From an uncultured Lactobacillus sp. (GTDB taxonomy: Bacteria; Bacillota; Bacilli; Lactobacillales; Lactobacillaceae), in assembly GCF_948948975.1 (NCBI RefSeq), contig NZ_CARBVX010000004.1, forward strand, positions 47,484 through 111,483: a stretch of 64,000 bases of DNA, in the 5' to 3' direction. A model generated the notes under the pieces. That model searched no databases, was not told where the DNA came from, and worked only from the letters and a program-made list of their open reading frames with translations. Shown here one piece after another: positions 45,693 to 55,500 of this stretch (position 1 is the stretch's first letter; every line of letters starts with the position of its first letter). The position numbers and the translations under genes are program-made.

Positions 45693-46484
45693 TTATTTCT
45701 TAAAAGCATGAACGCCATAAACAAATAAATAAATTCCAACTTCAATAATTGAAATAAAGAATGTGACCGGTAGATTAGTTACGTATCCTAAAACTAAACC
45801 TGCCCAAACTCCAAACAAGGCGATCCCAACTGACCAACATAACATAGCAGGAATTGTCTTACCTAAGTAGCGAGCACTTGAAGACGGCAAAGTTAATAAA
45901 ATAAAGACTAATAATGAACCGACTACTTGTGCACCAATTGAAACAGCTAAAGCCAAAGCAATTAAAAATACTACTGAAACTAAGGTTGTATTAATATGAT
46001 GGCTAACTGCCCCTACATGGTCAAATGAATCATAGTTTAATTGTCTTAAAACTAAGAAAATTATTGCTAAAACAAAGAGAGAAAGAATAACTAATTGAAT
46101 AACGCCGTCTCTATCAACTCCAATAATTGAACCAAACAAGATGTTAGTCGCATATCGACTATTACCGCCAGCAATAGCTAAAAATAGTACACCCAAGCCG
46201 ATAAACAAGGCTGAAATCGCACTAATTGCGGATTCCTTCTGATCACTTCTCATGGATAATTCACCAACACTGATTGAGCCAAGCAAAGTAAAAAGAACCA
46301 TGCCCCAAAGTGGAACCCAACCAATCCAAACCGCAAAAGCCGCTCCAGCAAAACCAATTTCTGATAGAGTGTGAGCTAAGAATGAAAAACTTCGAGCTAC
46401 AACATATACACCCACTATTCCACAGGTAATAGCAATAAAAGTACTGGCTAAAAATGCATACCGCATAAAATCATATGCAAACAT
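45693..46484 (-). CDS. znuB: Metal (zinc) ABC transporter permease
   Basis: 263 residues with seven to eight helices of the ABC-3 family; family blocks HTLSEIGFAGAAFAVWIG near 37-54 and the C-terminal VGSLLVFILLTLPSSSARYL. The start overlaps the stop of the ATPase gene (TAATG). Third gene of the importer operon; zinc is favoured over manganese because of the neighbouring ArsR-type zinc-sensor-like gene and the binding-protein sequence, which is inference. Confidence 0.9.
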   Translation of the reverse strand: MFAYDFMRYAFLASTFIAITCGIVGVYVVARSFSFLAHTLSEIGFAGAAFAVWIGWVPLWGMVLFTLLGSISVGELSMRSDQKESAISAISALFIGLGVLFLAIAGGNSRYATNILFGSIIGVDRDGVIQLVILSLFVLAIIFLVLRQLNYDSFDHVGAVSHHINTTLVSVVFLIALALAVSIGAQVVGSLLVFILLTLPSSSARYLGKTIPAMLCWSVGIALFGVWAGLVLGYVTNLPVTFFISIIEVGIYLFVYGVHAFKK

Positions 46485-47143
46485 TATTCTTCACCCACCT
46501 CTTCATTTAGATCCTTAATTTTTCCAGCAAGTAAGCCTTTATCTTTAAATAAAAGATAATCTTTCATGTATTTCTTAGCTAAAGGAATGTCATGAGTTGT
46601 AAACAAAACAGTCATTGCGTGTTTTTCATTTAAGTGCTTAATTAATGACATTAACTCTTCTTTAGCAACTGGATCTAAGCTAGCTGTTGCCTCGTCCAAA
46701 ATAATAAAATCTGGCTTATCTAACAAAGCTTGAGCTAAATATGCACGCTGCTTTTGACCTCCGGAAGCTTCGCCCATCCTAGTATTTTGAATATCTAGTA
46801 AATGGGTCTCTTTTAAAATTTGATTTACTCTTGCCTTTACCCGAGCATTCTTAAATAAAGGAGTATTAAGTTCTACAAAGGCCCGGATTGAGAGGGGATA
46901 ATCAGCATCTAGATTTCTAAATTGAGGTACATAACCAACTTTTGTATCTGGCGCAAATTTAAACGATCCTGTCGTTGGTTGTAACATTCCCATCAAAATT
47001 CTAATCAAAGTTGTTTTTCCTGTACCATTTGCACCCAGTAGAGCTGTCATTGACCCCTTAGATAGAGTAAAATTTAAGTCTTTAAAAATTACCTTATCCT
47101 CAAATTTCATCCCCAGGTCTTTAACTGTTAATATATCAGTCAT
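46484..47143 (-). CDS. znuC: Metal (zinc) ABC transporter ATP-binding protein
   Basis: 219 residues. Walker A GANGTGKTT at about 37-45, Q-loop YVPQFRNLDADYPLSI near 71-86, signature ASGGQKQR at about 127-134, Walker B FIILDEATASLDP near 146-158 and switch His in FTTHD. SD GAGGAG 7 bases before the ATG. Second gene of the operon, 36 bases after the binding-protein gene. Confidence 0.93.
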   Translation of the reverse strand: MTDILTVKDLGMKFEDKVIFKDLNFTLSKGSMTALLGANGTGKTTLIRILMGMLQPTTGSFKFAPDTKVGYVPQFRNLDADYPLSIRAFVELNTPLFKNARVKARVNQILKETHLLDIQNTRMGEASGGQKQRAYLAQALLDKPDFIILDEATASLDPVAKEELMSLIKHLNEKHAMTVLFTTHDIPLAKKYMKDYLLFKDKGLLAGKIKDLNEEVGEE

Positions 47144-47179
47144 CTCACTACTCCTCTTCTTTTAATAAACCAATCCTAT

Positions 47180-48079
47180 TTAATTATTTTGAATATCAGC
47201 TAGTTTTTGATAATTTTCTTTCATCCAAGCTAAGTAAGTAGTTTTATTAGGAATAGTTTCCCGCACATTTAAAACTGGAACATTGTTCTTTTTTGCAAGT
47301 TTCACAAAAGACTTAACTGTTGAACTACTTGCCTGAGTGTTATTAACAAAAAAGGCAATCTTCTTTTCTTTAATAGAATTGTTCATTTCATTAATCGTCT
47401 TAGGACTAGGATCTGTACCATTTTCAATAGCTTCTTCAAATTCCTTATCGCCTATTTTATAGCCAGCCTCTTGTAAAGCATAGTCAAAGACTGGTTCACT
47501 AACAAAAACCGGTTTTTGATCACCCTTATTAGCTTTAACTAACTTTTTAATTTTATCAATCTTAGCTAAGTATTTTTCGCCATTTTCTTTAAAATAAGCG
47601 GCATGCTTCTTATCCAACTTAGATAAGCGTTTAACTAAATAATCAACATACTTAGTTGGCATATCTAAATTGTACCAAATATGAGGATTATCACCGCTCT
47701 TTAGTCCCATCAAGTCTTCACCAACTAAGACAGGCTTTTTATCAACAGACTTTGCTAGCTTATTCATCCATGAATCATAACCTAACCCATTTGCAACGAC
47801 AATATTTGCCTGAGCTACCTTTTTAGCATCTGCTGTTGTTGGATCAAAATCGTGTGGATCAACGCTGCTTTTATCGATAATTGCAGTCGCTGTACCATAT
47901 TTTCCAACAATATTTTTGGCAATATCTGAATAGACATTAGTTGTTGTAACTATTGAAATTTTATCTGATTGACTAGTAGAATTCTGCCTATTCGAACATC
48001 CTACCGTTATCAATGATAAGAGGGTTACTAACCCCATAATAGAAATAAATTTTGTAATTTTAGATTTAAAATTTTGCAT
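47180..48079 (-). CDS. znuA: Metal (zinc) ABC transporter substrate-binding lipoprotein
   Basis: 299 residues from the ATG at 48079 (SD GGGAGGA 6 bases upstream; a longer TTG frame contains that SD). Lipoprotein signal with TVGCSN lipobox near 27-32. The cluster-A1/TroA fold has DPHDFDPTTADAKKV near 81-95 (first His ligand), NPHIWYNLDMP near 135-145, and the FVSEPVFDYALQEAGY region. There is no long His-rich loop. First gene of the zinc importer operon, controlled by the palindrome-overlapping promoter at 48135-48177. Confidence 0.9.
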   Translation of the reverse strand: MQNFKSKITKFISIMGLVTLLSLITVGCSNRQNSTSQSDKISIVTTTNVYSDIAKNIVGKYGTATAIIDKSSVDPHDFDPTTADAKKVAQANIVVANGLGYDSWMNKLAKSVDKKPVLVGEDLMGLKSGDNPHIWYNLDMPTKYVDYLVKRLSKLDKKHAAYFKENGEKYLAKIDKIKKLVKANKGDQKPVFVSEPVFDYALQEAGYKIGDKEFEEAIENGTDPSPKTINEMNNSIKEKKIAFFVNNTQASSSTVKSFVKLAKKNNVPVLNVRETIPNKTTYLAWMKENYQKLADIQNN

Positions 48080-48134
48080 AAATATCCTCCCGTGCAAAAC
48101 AAAAAAGCATTAAGTTAGAAAATTCAGCATAAGT

Positions 48135-48177
48135 TCTAACTTAAAGTTAGACTAAGCTACTTTTTTTATTATGTCAA
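48135..48177 (-). promoter_or_regulatory. Promoter and palindromic operator of the zinc operon
   Basis: Minus-strand TTGACA (48177-48172), 17-base spacer, TAGTCT (48154-48149). A perfect 17-bp palindrome, TCTAACTTAAAGTTAGA at 48135-48151, overlaps the -10 and start site. A third half-site AAGTTAGAA lies at 48112-48120. The placement suits repression by a metal regulator. Confidence 0.6.
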
Positions 48178-48375
48178 CCATTTTATAGATAGACAAATAG
48201 CACCAAGACGTCTCAGACTTGATGCTATCAATAAGTGTAAATAATAAAAAATTTGCTGAATTTTTAATTTAATGCTTTTCTAAAATTACATCTTTATATA
48301 AACATATTTTTATATGTTTGTCAAAGAAGTTCAGAAAAAATACCCAAAGTTATTGTAATTATTCAAGCTTTCAAA
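48178..48375. other. Non-coding region between arsR-like gene and znuA
   Basis: Contains a hairpin at about 48199-48228 and an 8-bp inverted repeat AAACATAT-TTTT-ATATGTTT at 48300-48319, which could be an operator or structured 3' end of the arsR transcript. No gene seen. Confidence 0.4.
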
Positions 48376-48654
48376 CTAAAAATCTTCGTTAACATGCCGT
48401 CTCAAGACATCTAAAATCTTAATAACGTGCTTGTCCTCTAAGCTATAGTACCGCTCTTGCTTAACTTGCTCACTCTTAACTAGCTTAGCCTCTTCTAAGA
48501 TTCTCAAGTGCCTAGAAATAGCTGGCTGACTAACATCAAACTGTTTTACCAAGTTATTTACACTGCTTTTTTGATTGTCATTTAAGTAATAAAGAATTTG
48601 AATTCGAATGGGATGATTTAAAGCTCTAGTAACTCGAATAATTTGATCGTTCAA
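48376..48654 (-). CDS. ArsR/SmtB-family regulator with alpha-5 zinc site
   Basis: About 92 residues from TTG at 48654, preferred because AGGTGA stands 5 bases upstream; a GTG three codons earlier overlaps that SD. Winged helix with the recognition helix FDVSQPAISRHLRILEEAKLV. The C-terminal helix has D-x-H then His 11 residues further and Glu 3 beyond (DKHVIKILDVLRRHVNED), the spacing of the CzrA/SmtB alpha-5 zinc site with Glu in place of the last His. Probably a zinc sensor. Encoded 29 bases after the HAD gene in the same direction and upstream of znuA. Confidence 0.82.
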   Translation of the reverse strand: MNDQIIRVTRALNHPIRIQILYYLNDNQKSSVNNLVKQFDVSQPAISRHLRILEEAKLVKSEQVKQERYYSLEDKHVIKILDVLRRHVNEDF

Positions 48655-48683
48655 CTTGTTCACCTATCTCAACTTACATTTAA

Positions 48684-49469
48684 TTATGAGAGTAACTCAA
48701 GAATTTTCTTTTGCACACTTGATTCTTCACTAGATCCAATGATTTGATTCGCAGCTTTCTTTGCATCTGGAAGAGCGGTAGCCATAGCAAAGCTGGTACC
48801 TGCAAACTTAAGCATACCAACATCATTACCACTATCACCAAATGTCACCATTTCACTAGATTTAATCTTAAGTTTTTTACCTAAATATTCTAAACCTACT
48901 GCTTTATTCATTCCTTTAGTCTGCATATCAATAGCAGTACTTGCACCTGAGACAAAACCAATCTGTGGATAATCTTCTCTCAGCTTATTTAAGACCTTAG
49001 GCATCTCATCTTCTGGAACACGAAGACTTACTTTAAAAATACGATCATCTATATCGTTAAAGCTATCAACAACTTGAATTTTCTTAACGTACTTTTTTAT
49101 ATCTTCCGCAAATTCTTTTCCACTGCTTTTTTCAACATATGCACTAGTTACACCAGCAACAATAGCCTTATATGGTAATTTTTCCACAATTTCAAGCATG
49201 GTTTGATAATCTTCGTCGGATAAATCAGATATTTGAAGAATTTCATTTCCATGAGCTACTAAGGCACCATTTTCGGCCACAAAGTACATATGCTTATTAG
49301 CTTTTGGAAAACGATCGAGGATATTTTCATACTGATTACCACTGGCAATAACAAATTTAATATCACGATCCTGCATAATTTGAAATTCTTTTTCAAAGAG
49401 TTCCTTATCATACGTCTTATCTTCTCTTAGCCAAGTACCATCCATATCAGTTGCAATAAGCTTAATCAT
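48684..49469 (-). CDS. Cof-type HAD-superfamily phosphatase
   Basis: 261 residues from the ATG at 49469. HAD motif I DMDGTWL at about 8-14, motif II ASGNQ near 42, the C2B cap in the middle, Lys in KGMNKAVGLEYL near 190, and motif IV FGDSGNDVGML near 213-223. Such enzymes dephosphorylate sugar phosphates or FMN-type substrates; which one is unknown. Head of a likely two-gene unit with the ArsR-like gene. Confidence 0.88.
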   Translation of the reverse strand: MIKLIATDMDGTWLREDKTYDKELFEKEFQIMQDRDIKFVIASGNQYENILDRFPKANKHMYFVAENGALVAHGNEILQISDLSDEDYQTMLEIVEKLPYKAIVAGVTSAYVEKSSGKEFAEDIKKYVKKIQVVDSFNDIDDRIFKVSLRVPEDEMPKVLNKLREDYPQIGFVSGASTAIDMQTKGMNKAVGLEYLGKKLKIKSSEMVTFGDSGNDVGMLKFAGTSFAMATALPDAKKAANQIIGSSEESSVQKKILELLS

Positions 49470-49514
49470 TTTCAGTCTCACTTTCCACTTTTATTATCCA
49501 CACTCCACTATACT

Positions 49515-49543
49515 AAAAAACGCCACCCGGAGGTAGCGTTTTT
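49515..49543 (-). terminator. Terminator of the second adhesin gene
   Basis: AAAAACGC-ACC pairs with GGT-GCGTTTTT, four-base loop CGGA. Confidence 0.85.
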
Positions 49544-49568
49544 CATAAAACTATTTTATTCAACTAGT

Positions 49569-52500
49569 TTAATCCTTCTTGCGTTTTCTAGTACCTGCTA
49601 AGCCTAAAATTGACGCAATGGTTGCTAATCCTAGTCCAATAAGTCCTTCATTAGAATGTTTATAACCTGTTTGCGGTAATGAGACATCCTCAGTTATAGC
49701 TGCTTCTGCTTTACCAGATTCTTTGGTTTCTACAGTTGCTACTTCCTTAATAGTAGTATCAGTGGAAAGTTGGTCTGGAAGAATAGGAGCATCATTAGTT
49801 GATTCAGTTGGAGTTTCAGCTTGAACTGGAACCTCTGGTTCTTCTGGATCTACTGGATCTTTTGGTTCTTCTGGATCTACGATATCCTTATTGTAAACTA
49901 CAGTTTCAATGATATCGTCAGTATTACTATCTACATTTTCAAGGCTGCCAATTTCTTTTCTATCTGGAGTGTAGCCGGCAATATCTGGAGAAATGACTTG
50001 TATAAATGTAGTTCCATCAAGTGCTGTCCATTTAATTCCATCAGAAATCTTTCTGCCCTTTTCGTCTAAGATAATGACTTCGCCAGTTACTTTATCAATA
50101 ATGGCTGTACCACGGAATCTTAACTTTTGAACTACGTCATCTTTTGCTTTAGTCCCGTTTGTGTAAACATATTTAATTGTACGAGTAATTGTTTTATCTA
50201 AAGCAATTGAATCAAATGGATATTTTGGTCCATCTGGGTTGTCTGGGTTAATTGGATCCTCTTCGGTAAATTTATCATCAGGAGTAACTGTAACTGTTCC
50301 ATGTTTGAACGTTACATAGAAAGTCTTTGTATCTTCACCGAATTCTCCGCCAACATAACCATCTTTGACTAATTCATAACCTAAGCTTTCGTAGTATTTA
50401 ATCTTATCGGCTGTGCTGTAGTTAATTGTTTCGTTGTACTTACCGTCAACTACTGCAGTTTCTAATTGTTTACCTGTAGTCTCATCAACGTAGATAATTT
50501 CTGCCTTAGCTGCATTAGCTGTGTAGACAACCGTTGTTTCTAAGTTCTTACTATCTTGGTTGATTCCTTCAACTGCATTAACTACTCCTTTATCTGGAGT
50601 GTAGCTTACAATCGTTGGAGAAACTACTTCGACAAACGTTGTTCCATCACTAGCTGTCCAAGTTAATCTGCCTGAAATTGGGTTACCATCTGCATCAAGC
50701 TTAATATTTCCTTCTTCATCAACCTCTACATATTCTCCGGTTACTTTATTAATGTGACCAGAACCTATAAAAGTTAGAGTTTGTGTATGACTTGGCTTAG
50801 CTGTTGTTCCATCTGCGTAAACATAGTGAATAGTATTAGTTACATCCTTATTCAAGTTAGCAGAATCTACTGGGTATTTTGGTCCATCTGGATTGTCTGG
50901 GTTAATTGGTTCATCTGGTTTACCTGGAGTTTCTGGATCTACAACTACTGTTCCATGCTTGAATGTTACATAGAAAGTCTTTGTGTCTTCACCGAATTCT
51001 CCACCAGTATAGTCATCTTTGACTAATTTATAGCCTAAGCTTTCGTAGTATTTAATCTTATCGGCTGTGCTGTAGTTAATTGTTTCGTTGTACTTACCAT
51101 CAACTACTGCAGTTTCTAGTTGCTTATCTGTAGTTTCATCAACGTAGATAATTTCTGCCTTAGCTGCATTAGCTGTGTAGACAACCATTGTTTCTAAGTT
51201 CTTACTATCCTGGTTGATTCCTTCAACTACATTAACTACTCCTTTATCTGGAGTGTAGCCTACAATCGTTGGAGATACCACTTCGATAAATGTTGTTCCA
51301 TCATTAGCTGTCCAAGTTAATTTTCCTGGAATTGGGTTACCATTCTCGTCAAACTTAACATTACCATTCTCATCGACTTCTACATATTGACCAGTTACCT
51401 TATCAATCACACCTGAACCAACAAAAGTTAAAGTTTGTGTGTGACTTGGTTTAGCTATTGTTCCATCTGCGTAAACATAGTGAATAGTATTAGTTACATC
51501 CTTGTTCAAGTTAGCAGAATCTGCTGGGTATTTTGGTCCATCTGGATTGTCTGGGTTAATTGGTTCATCTGGCTTACCCGGAGTTTCTGGATTTACAACT
51601 ACTGTTCCATGCTTGAATGTTACATAGAAAGTCTTTGTATCTTCACCAAATTCTCCACCAGTATAGCCATCCTTGACTAATTTATAGCCTAAGCTTTCGT
51701 AGTATTTAATCTTATCGGCTGTGCTGTAGTTAATTGTTTCGTTGTACTTACCGTCAACTACTGCAGTTTCTAATTGCTTACCTGTAGTCTCATCAACGTA
51801 GATAATTTCTGCCTTAGCCGCATTTGCAGTATAAGTAACCACAATTACCTTGTTTGGAGTATTTTCAGTTACAGAACTTCCAGAAACCCAAGTTTTATCT
51901 GCTGTATAACCAGCTAGAGTAGGTGATATTACTTCAGCAAATTTCGGATCTGTTACATCTGCTGTCCAAGTAAGTGTCCCTTCAATTGGTTGTTTATTTT
52001 CATCAACAACAATCTTACCATTTTCATCAAGAACTACATATTTTCCAGTTGTTTTATCTATAACACCGTATGCTGTAAATTTGATATTTTGCTTATTACT
52101 TTCAGCTGCGGTACTGCCATTTTCAAAAACATATTGAATCTCTTGAATTACTTCTTTAATGTAATCTTCTGATCCGTAAGCTGGGCTATCGGGATTCGTT
52201 GGATCAATAATGATCAAATCTCTAGTTAAATGAATTGTAAAGTTATTCTTAGCTTCATCTGCAGAATAGTAGTAATCTTTACCAAATTCATAGTCACTAC
52301 TTACAAGTTTGTATCCACTTTCTATAAACAGGTTAAGGACATTTTCATGGTTTTGTTTCCAGTTAATTTGATGATCCACTTTACCCTGTACTTCATCCCT
52401 ACCGATAACTAGTCCAGTTACATCATCAATGTATTGGATGCTAGCTCCCGTTTGATTTGCATAATAAAGAACTTCTTCAATGATATTATCAGAACTTCCA

Positions 52501-55500
52501 CTTACTATCTTAGCTTCTACAATTCCTCTATCTGCGCCATATCCTGTAACCTTTGGTGATTCTACTTGAGCAAAAGTATAGTTCACATCGCCGGCTTCAG
52601 TTATCCAAACGATATCACCAATCCAAGCTTTATCAACAAAGTCATATTGGCCCGTTCCAATAAATGTAACTTTTTGAGTAATAGAATTTGCAGCTGCTTG
52701 GTCTTTATTAGGTCCATCTGCATAAACATAATTAATCACTCGGTTTACTTCTTTATTTTGTGTATTTTCAGCGATTTTATGTTTTAAAATAACCCTAAAA
52801 TCATTACAGCCCGGATTGTACTCTGCATCCCCAAATGTTGTGGCATAAGTTAACGGATTACTTACTAGGATATAGTTATTATTTTCATAGTCTTTAATGT
52901 TATTAAAAACATTCTCAATTATTTGATAGTTAATTACTTCCCGGTAATTACCCGCAATATTGATAGTTGATCCAAGTTGCTTGTTAGAAGTTTCATCCCA
53001 AAAAGTAATTGTACCAACTTGTGCTTTTTTCTCATAAACGATATTTTCTACTCTATGCTTTACATCCTGATCTACTTTATCTGCAGTACTCCATTTTTGC
53101 GTAGTAGTGTAACCAACAATATCTGGAGATTTGATCGATTCAAAGACATCCGTCTTAGAAGTCCACTGTAAACTAGCGTCCTTATTGGTAATTTCAATAG
53201 CAATTAAGTAACCATCATCGTGTTCAACTTCTGTTACTTCTACAATCTTTCCAGTCACTTTATCACGATAACCATTCGTCTTGAAAATGGCTGTTTGTGT
53301 AACTGAATCATGTAGCTTATTACCAACCCCATCTACATAGTTGATAATTTTATCTACAGATTGTGATTCATTAATTTCTTCAAGACCATGCTTTAACTCA
53401 ATCTTAAATTCTAAATCTTTTACATCAAATTTTGTTCCTGGTTTAAAATCATTGCTAATAACTACATATCCTCTATCAATCAAGTCTTGGAGTGTAGTAC
53501 TTAAGTCAACAAAATTAATTACAGAATATACTTTTCCAGTTGCATTTAATTCTGCAACTTTACCACCATTATTCTCTAAATTATCTAAATCAACAATGGT
53601 AATTGTAGCTTTAGCATCCTCACGTAAACGATATACAACCTTGATATCTTTACCCGGATCTTCTGGAGTTACAAATTCAATATCAGCAATATATCCCTCA
53701 ATAACCGGTGTATAGGTTAGACCAGCCTTAGTCGGATCATCTTTATCATTGTTAAATTTTACAGATGGATGAATTTCTTTCCCGTTTTCATCAACTAAAA
53801 TTAAAGAACCTAATTCTTTATAAACAAACTGTACTTCATGAGCTAAGTCAGTTACAAATGGGTTTCTTGCTGTGTAATTATTATGAGAGAACTTAACTGA
53901 TTGACCAGCTTCTACAGTATGGCTTTCAATAACCTTAGTCATGTCTTTGCCATCATACATCAAAACTTCCATCTTACCAGTAGCGTCAATTTGACGGTAA
54001 ACTACTGTATAATCTACAGTTAATTGATCAATAGTACCTTCATTTTTATCTCCAGCACTGTAGTATACTTTCTTATAGTAACTACCATCTCCAAATTGAG
54101 AAAGTGTTCCAGTAAATGAACCAGTAGGAAGTTTTGAAGCATCTAAGTAAAAGCCATTAATTAGCTGTTTGTATTGATCAACGTTGTCAACAATAAATCC
54201 TTGCCCAGTCCAACCAGATACGTTAACGTTTGGATATTTATCAGTGCCTGGAATTTCTATTAAATTGCCATTTTGATTGTAATAGTATTTAATCACAGAC
54301 TGTTCAGTATAAACTGGGATAATTTCACCAATTGAACTCGCATCTATGCTAGTACTATTGCCTAGACAATATTCAATTCTTGTACTTCCCACAACTGTAC
54401 TAGCGTTTCCAACAGGCGTTTCACTTCCATTAATAGAAATATTAGATTTACCACTGTTAACTACTAAAAATTTTACAGTGTGCCACCCATTGACTACCTC
54501 AATATTCTTAAAATGGCCTGCTTGAATAGTATGGGTAGACAAAATTTCAGTAAAACTATTGTCAGTTACATATGCATAAAGATTGTCATCGGATAGATTA
54601 TTTCGATTTACAGACAAGATAAGCTTTTTGTTATCACTACTCACAAAACTTGTACCATTCAAGTTTAAAATTTGATAAATGTACCTATTATCACCAATTA
54701 AATCTCCCGCTTTTTTCGGATAATTATCCGCATCTGTTCCCAGAATAGTTACAGCAGCTTTACTTTGAACTTCCTTAGCATTTGACTGAATAGTCGTATT
54801 TTCTTTAACTACTGATTCTTCAATTGGAGAAGCTTCATTTTCAACCTTAGTTTCAGCTTCAATAGGCTGATCTGCTTCTACAGATACAGTATTGTTTTCT
54901 ACCTTCTCAGCTGGTTGTGTTTCTTCTACGGAAACTGTATTGCTTTCTACGCTTTCAACTGGCTGTACCTCTACAGAAGCAGCATTTTTCTCTACGTCTT
55001 CAACTGCTTGAGCTTCTTCTACAGGAGTAGTATTTTCAACTAAATTAGTTTCAGTTGTATTAGTATTTTGATTTTTTACTGCTGTGTCTCCATTAATTGA
55101 CTCAGCATTATAAGTTACTACTTCGTTAGTTGCTTGTTTGTCTACATTATCTGTTTCTACAGAAGAAATCGACCGATCATTTTTTACTTCTTCATTACCA
55201 GTCTCACCAGAAGCAGTTACATCATTTTCTACTTCATTATTTTCTTCTGCCGACATAACTTCTGTTTGATTGTCAGTAGTAGATATACTCTGTTCCTCAG
55301 TATTTACTACGTTATCCATCGTCTCTGTTATGTCACTAGCTGTACTACTTTCGACTTTTACGCTTTCCTCTGGAGCAACTGTAGTGTCAGCTTGAGCTTC
55401 CTGATTATTAACCCCCATAAAGGTTAAACCAATTAATACAGAAGCAGCCCCTACAGTAAACTTACGAATAGAGAAGCGTTGCTTTTGCGGTCTAATTTTT

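Noticed and set aside
48135..48151. AdcR operator upstream of the zinc operon
   Set aside because: The palindrome has TAAC-N5-GTTA spacing and flanks that do not fit TTAAC-N2-GTTAA.
49890..51830. CRISPR-like repetition
   Set aside because: The repeats are 654-base in-frame coding units, not short direct repeats with unique spacers; no cas genes are present.
49821..55427. Plus-strand open frames inside the second adhesin
   Set aside because: Antisense shadows of the repeat-rich coding sequence; the repeats copy the same shadow frame at 654-base spacing.
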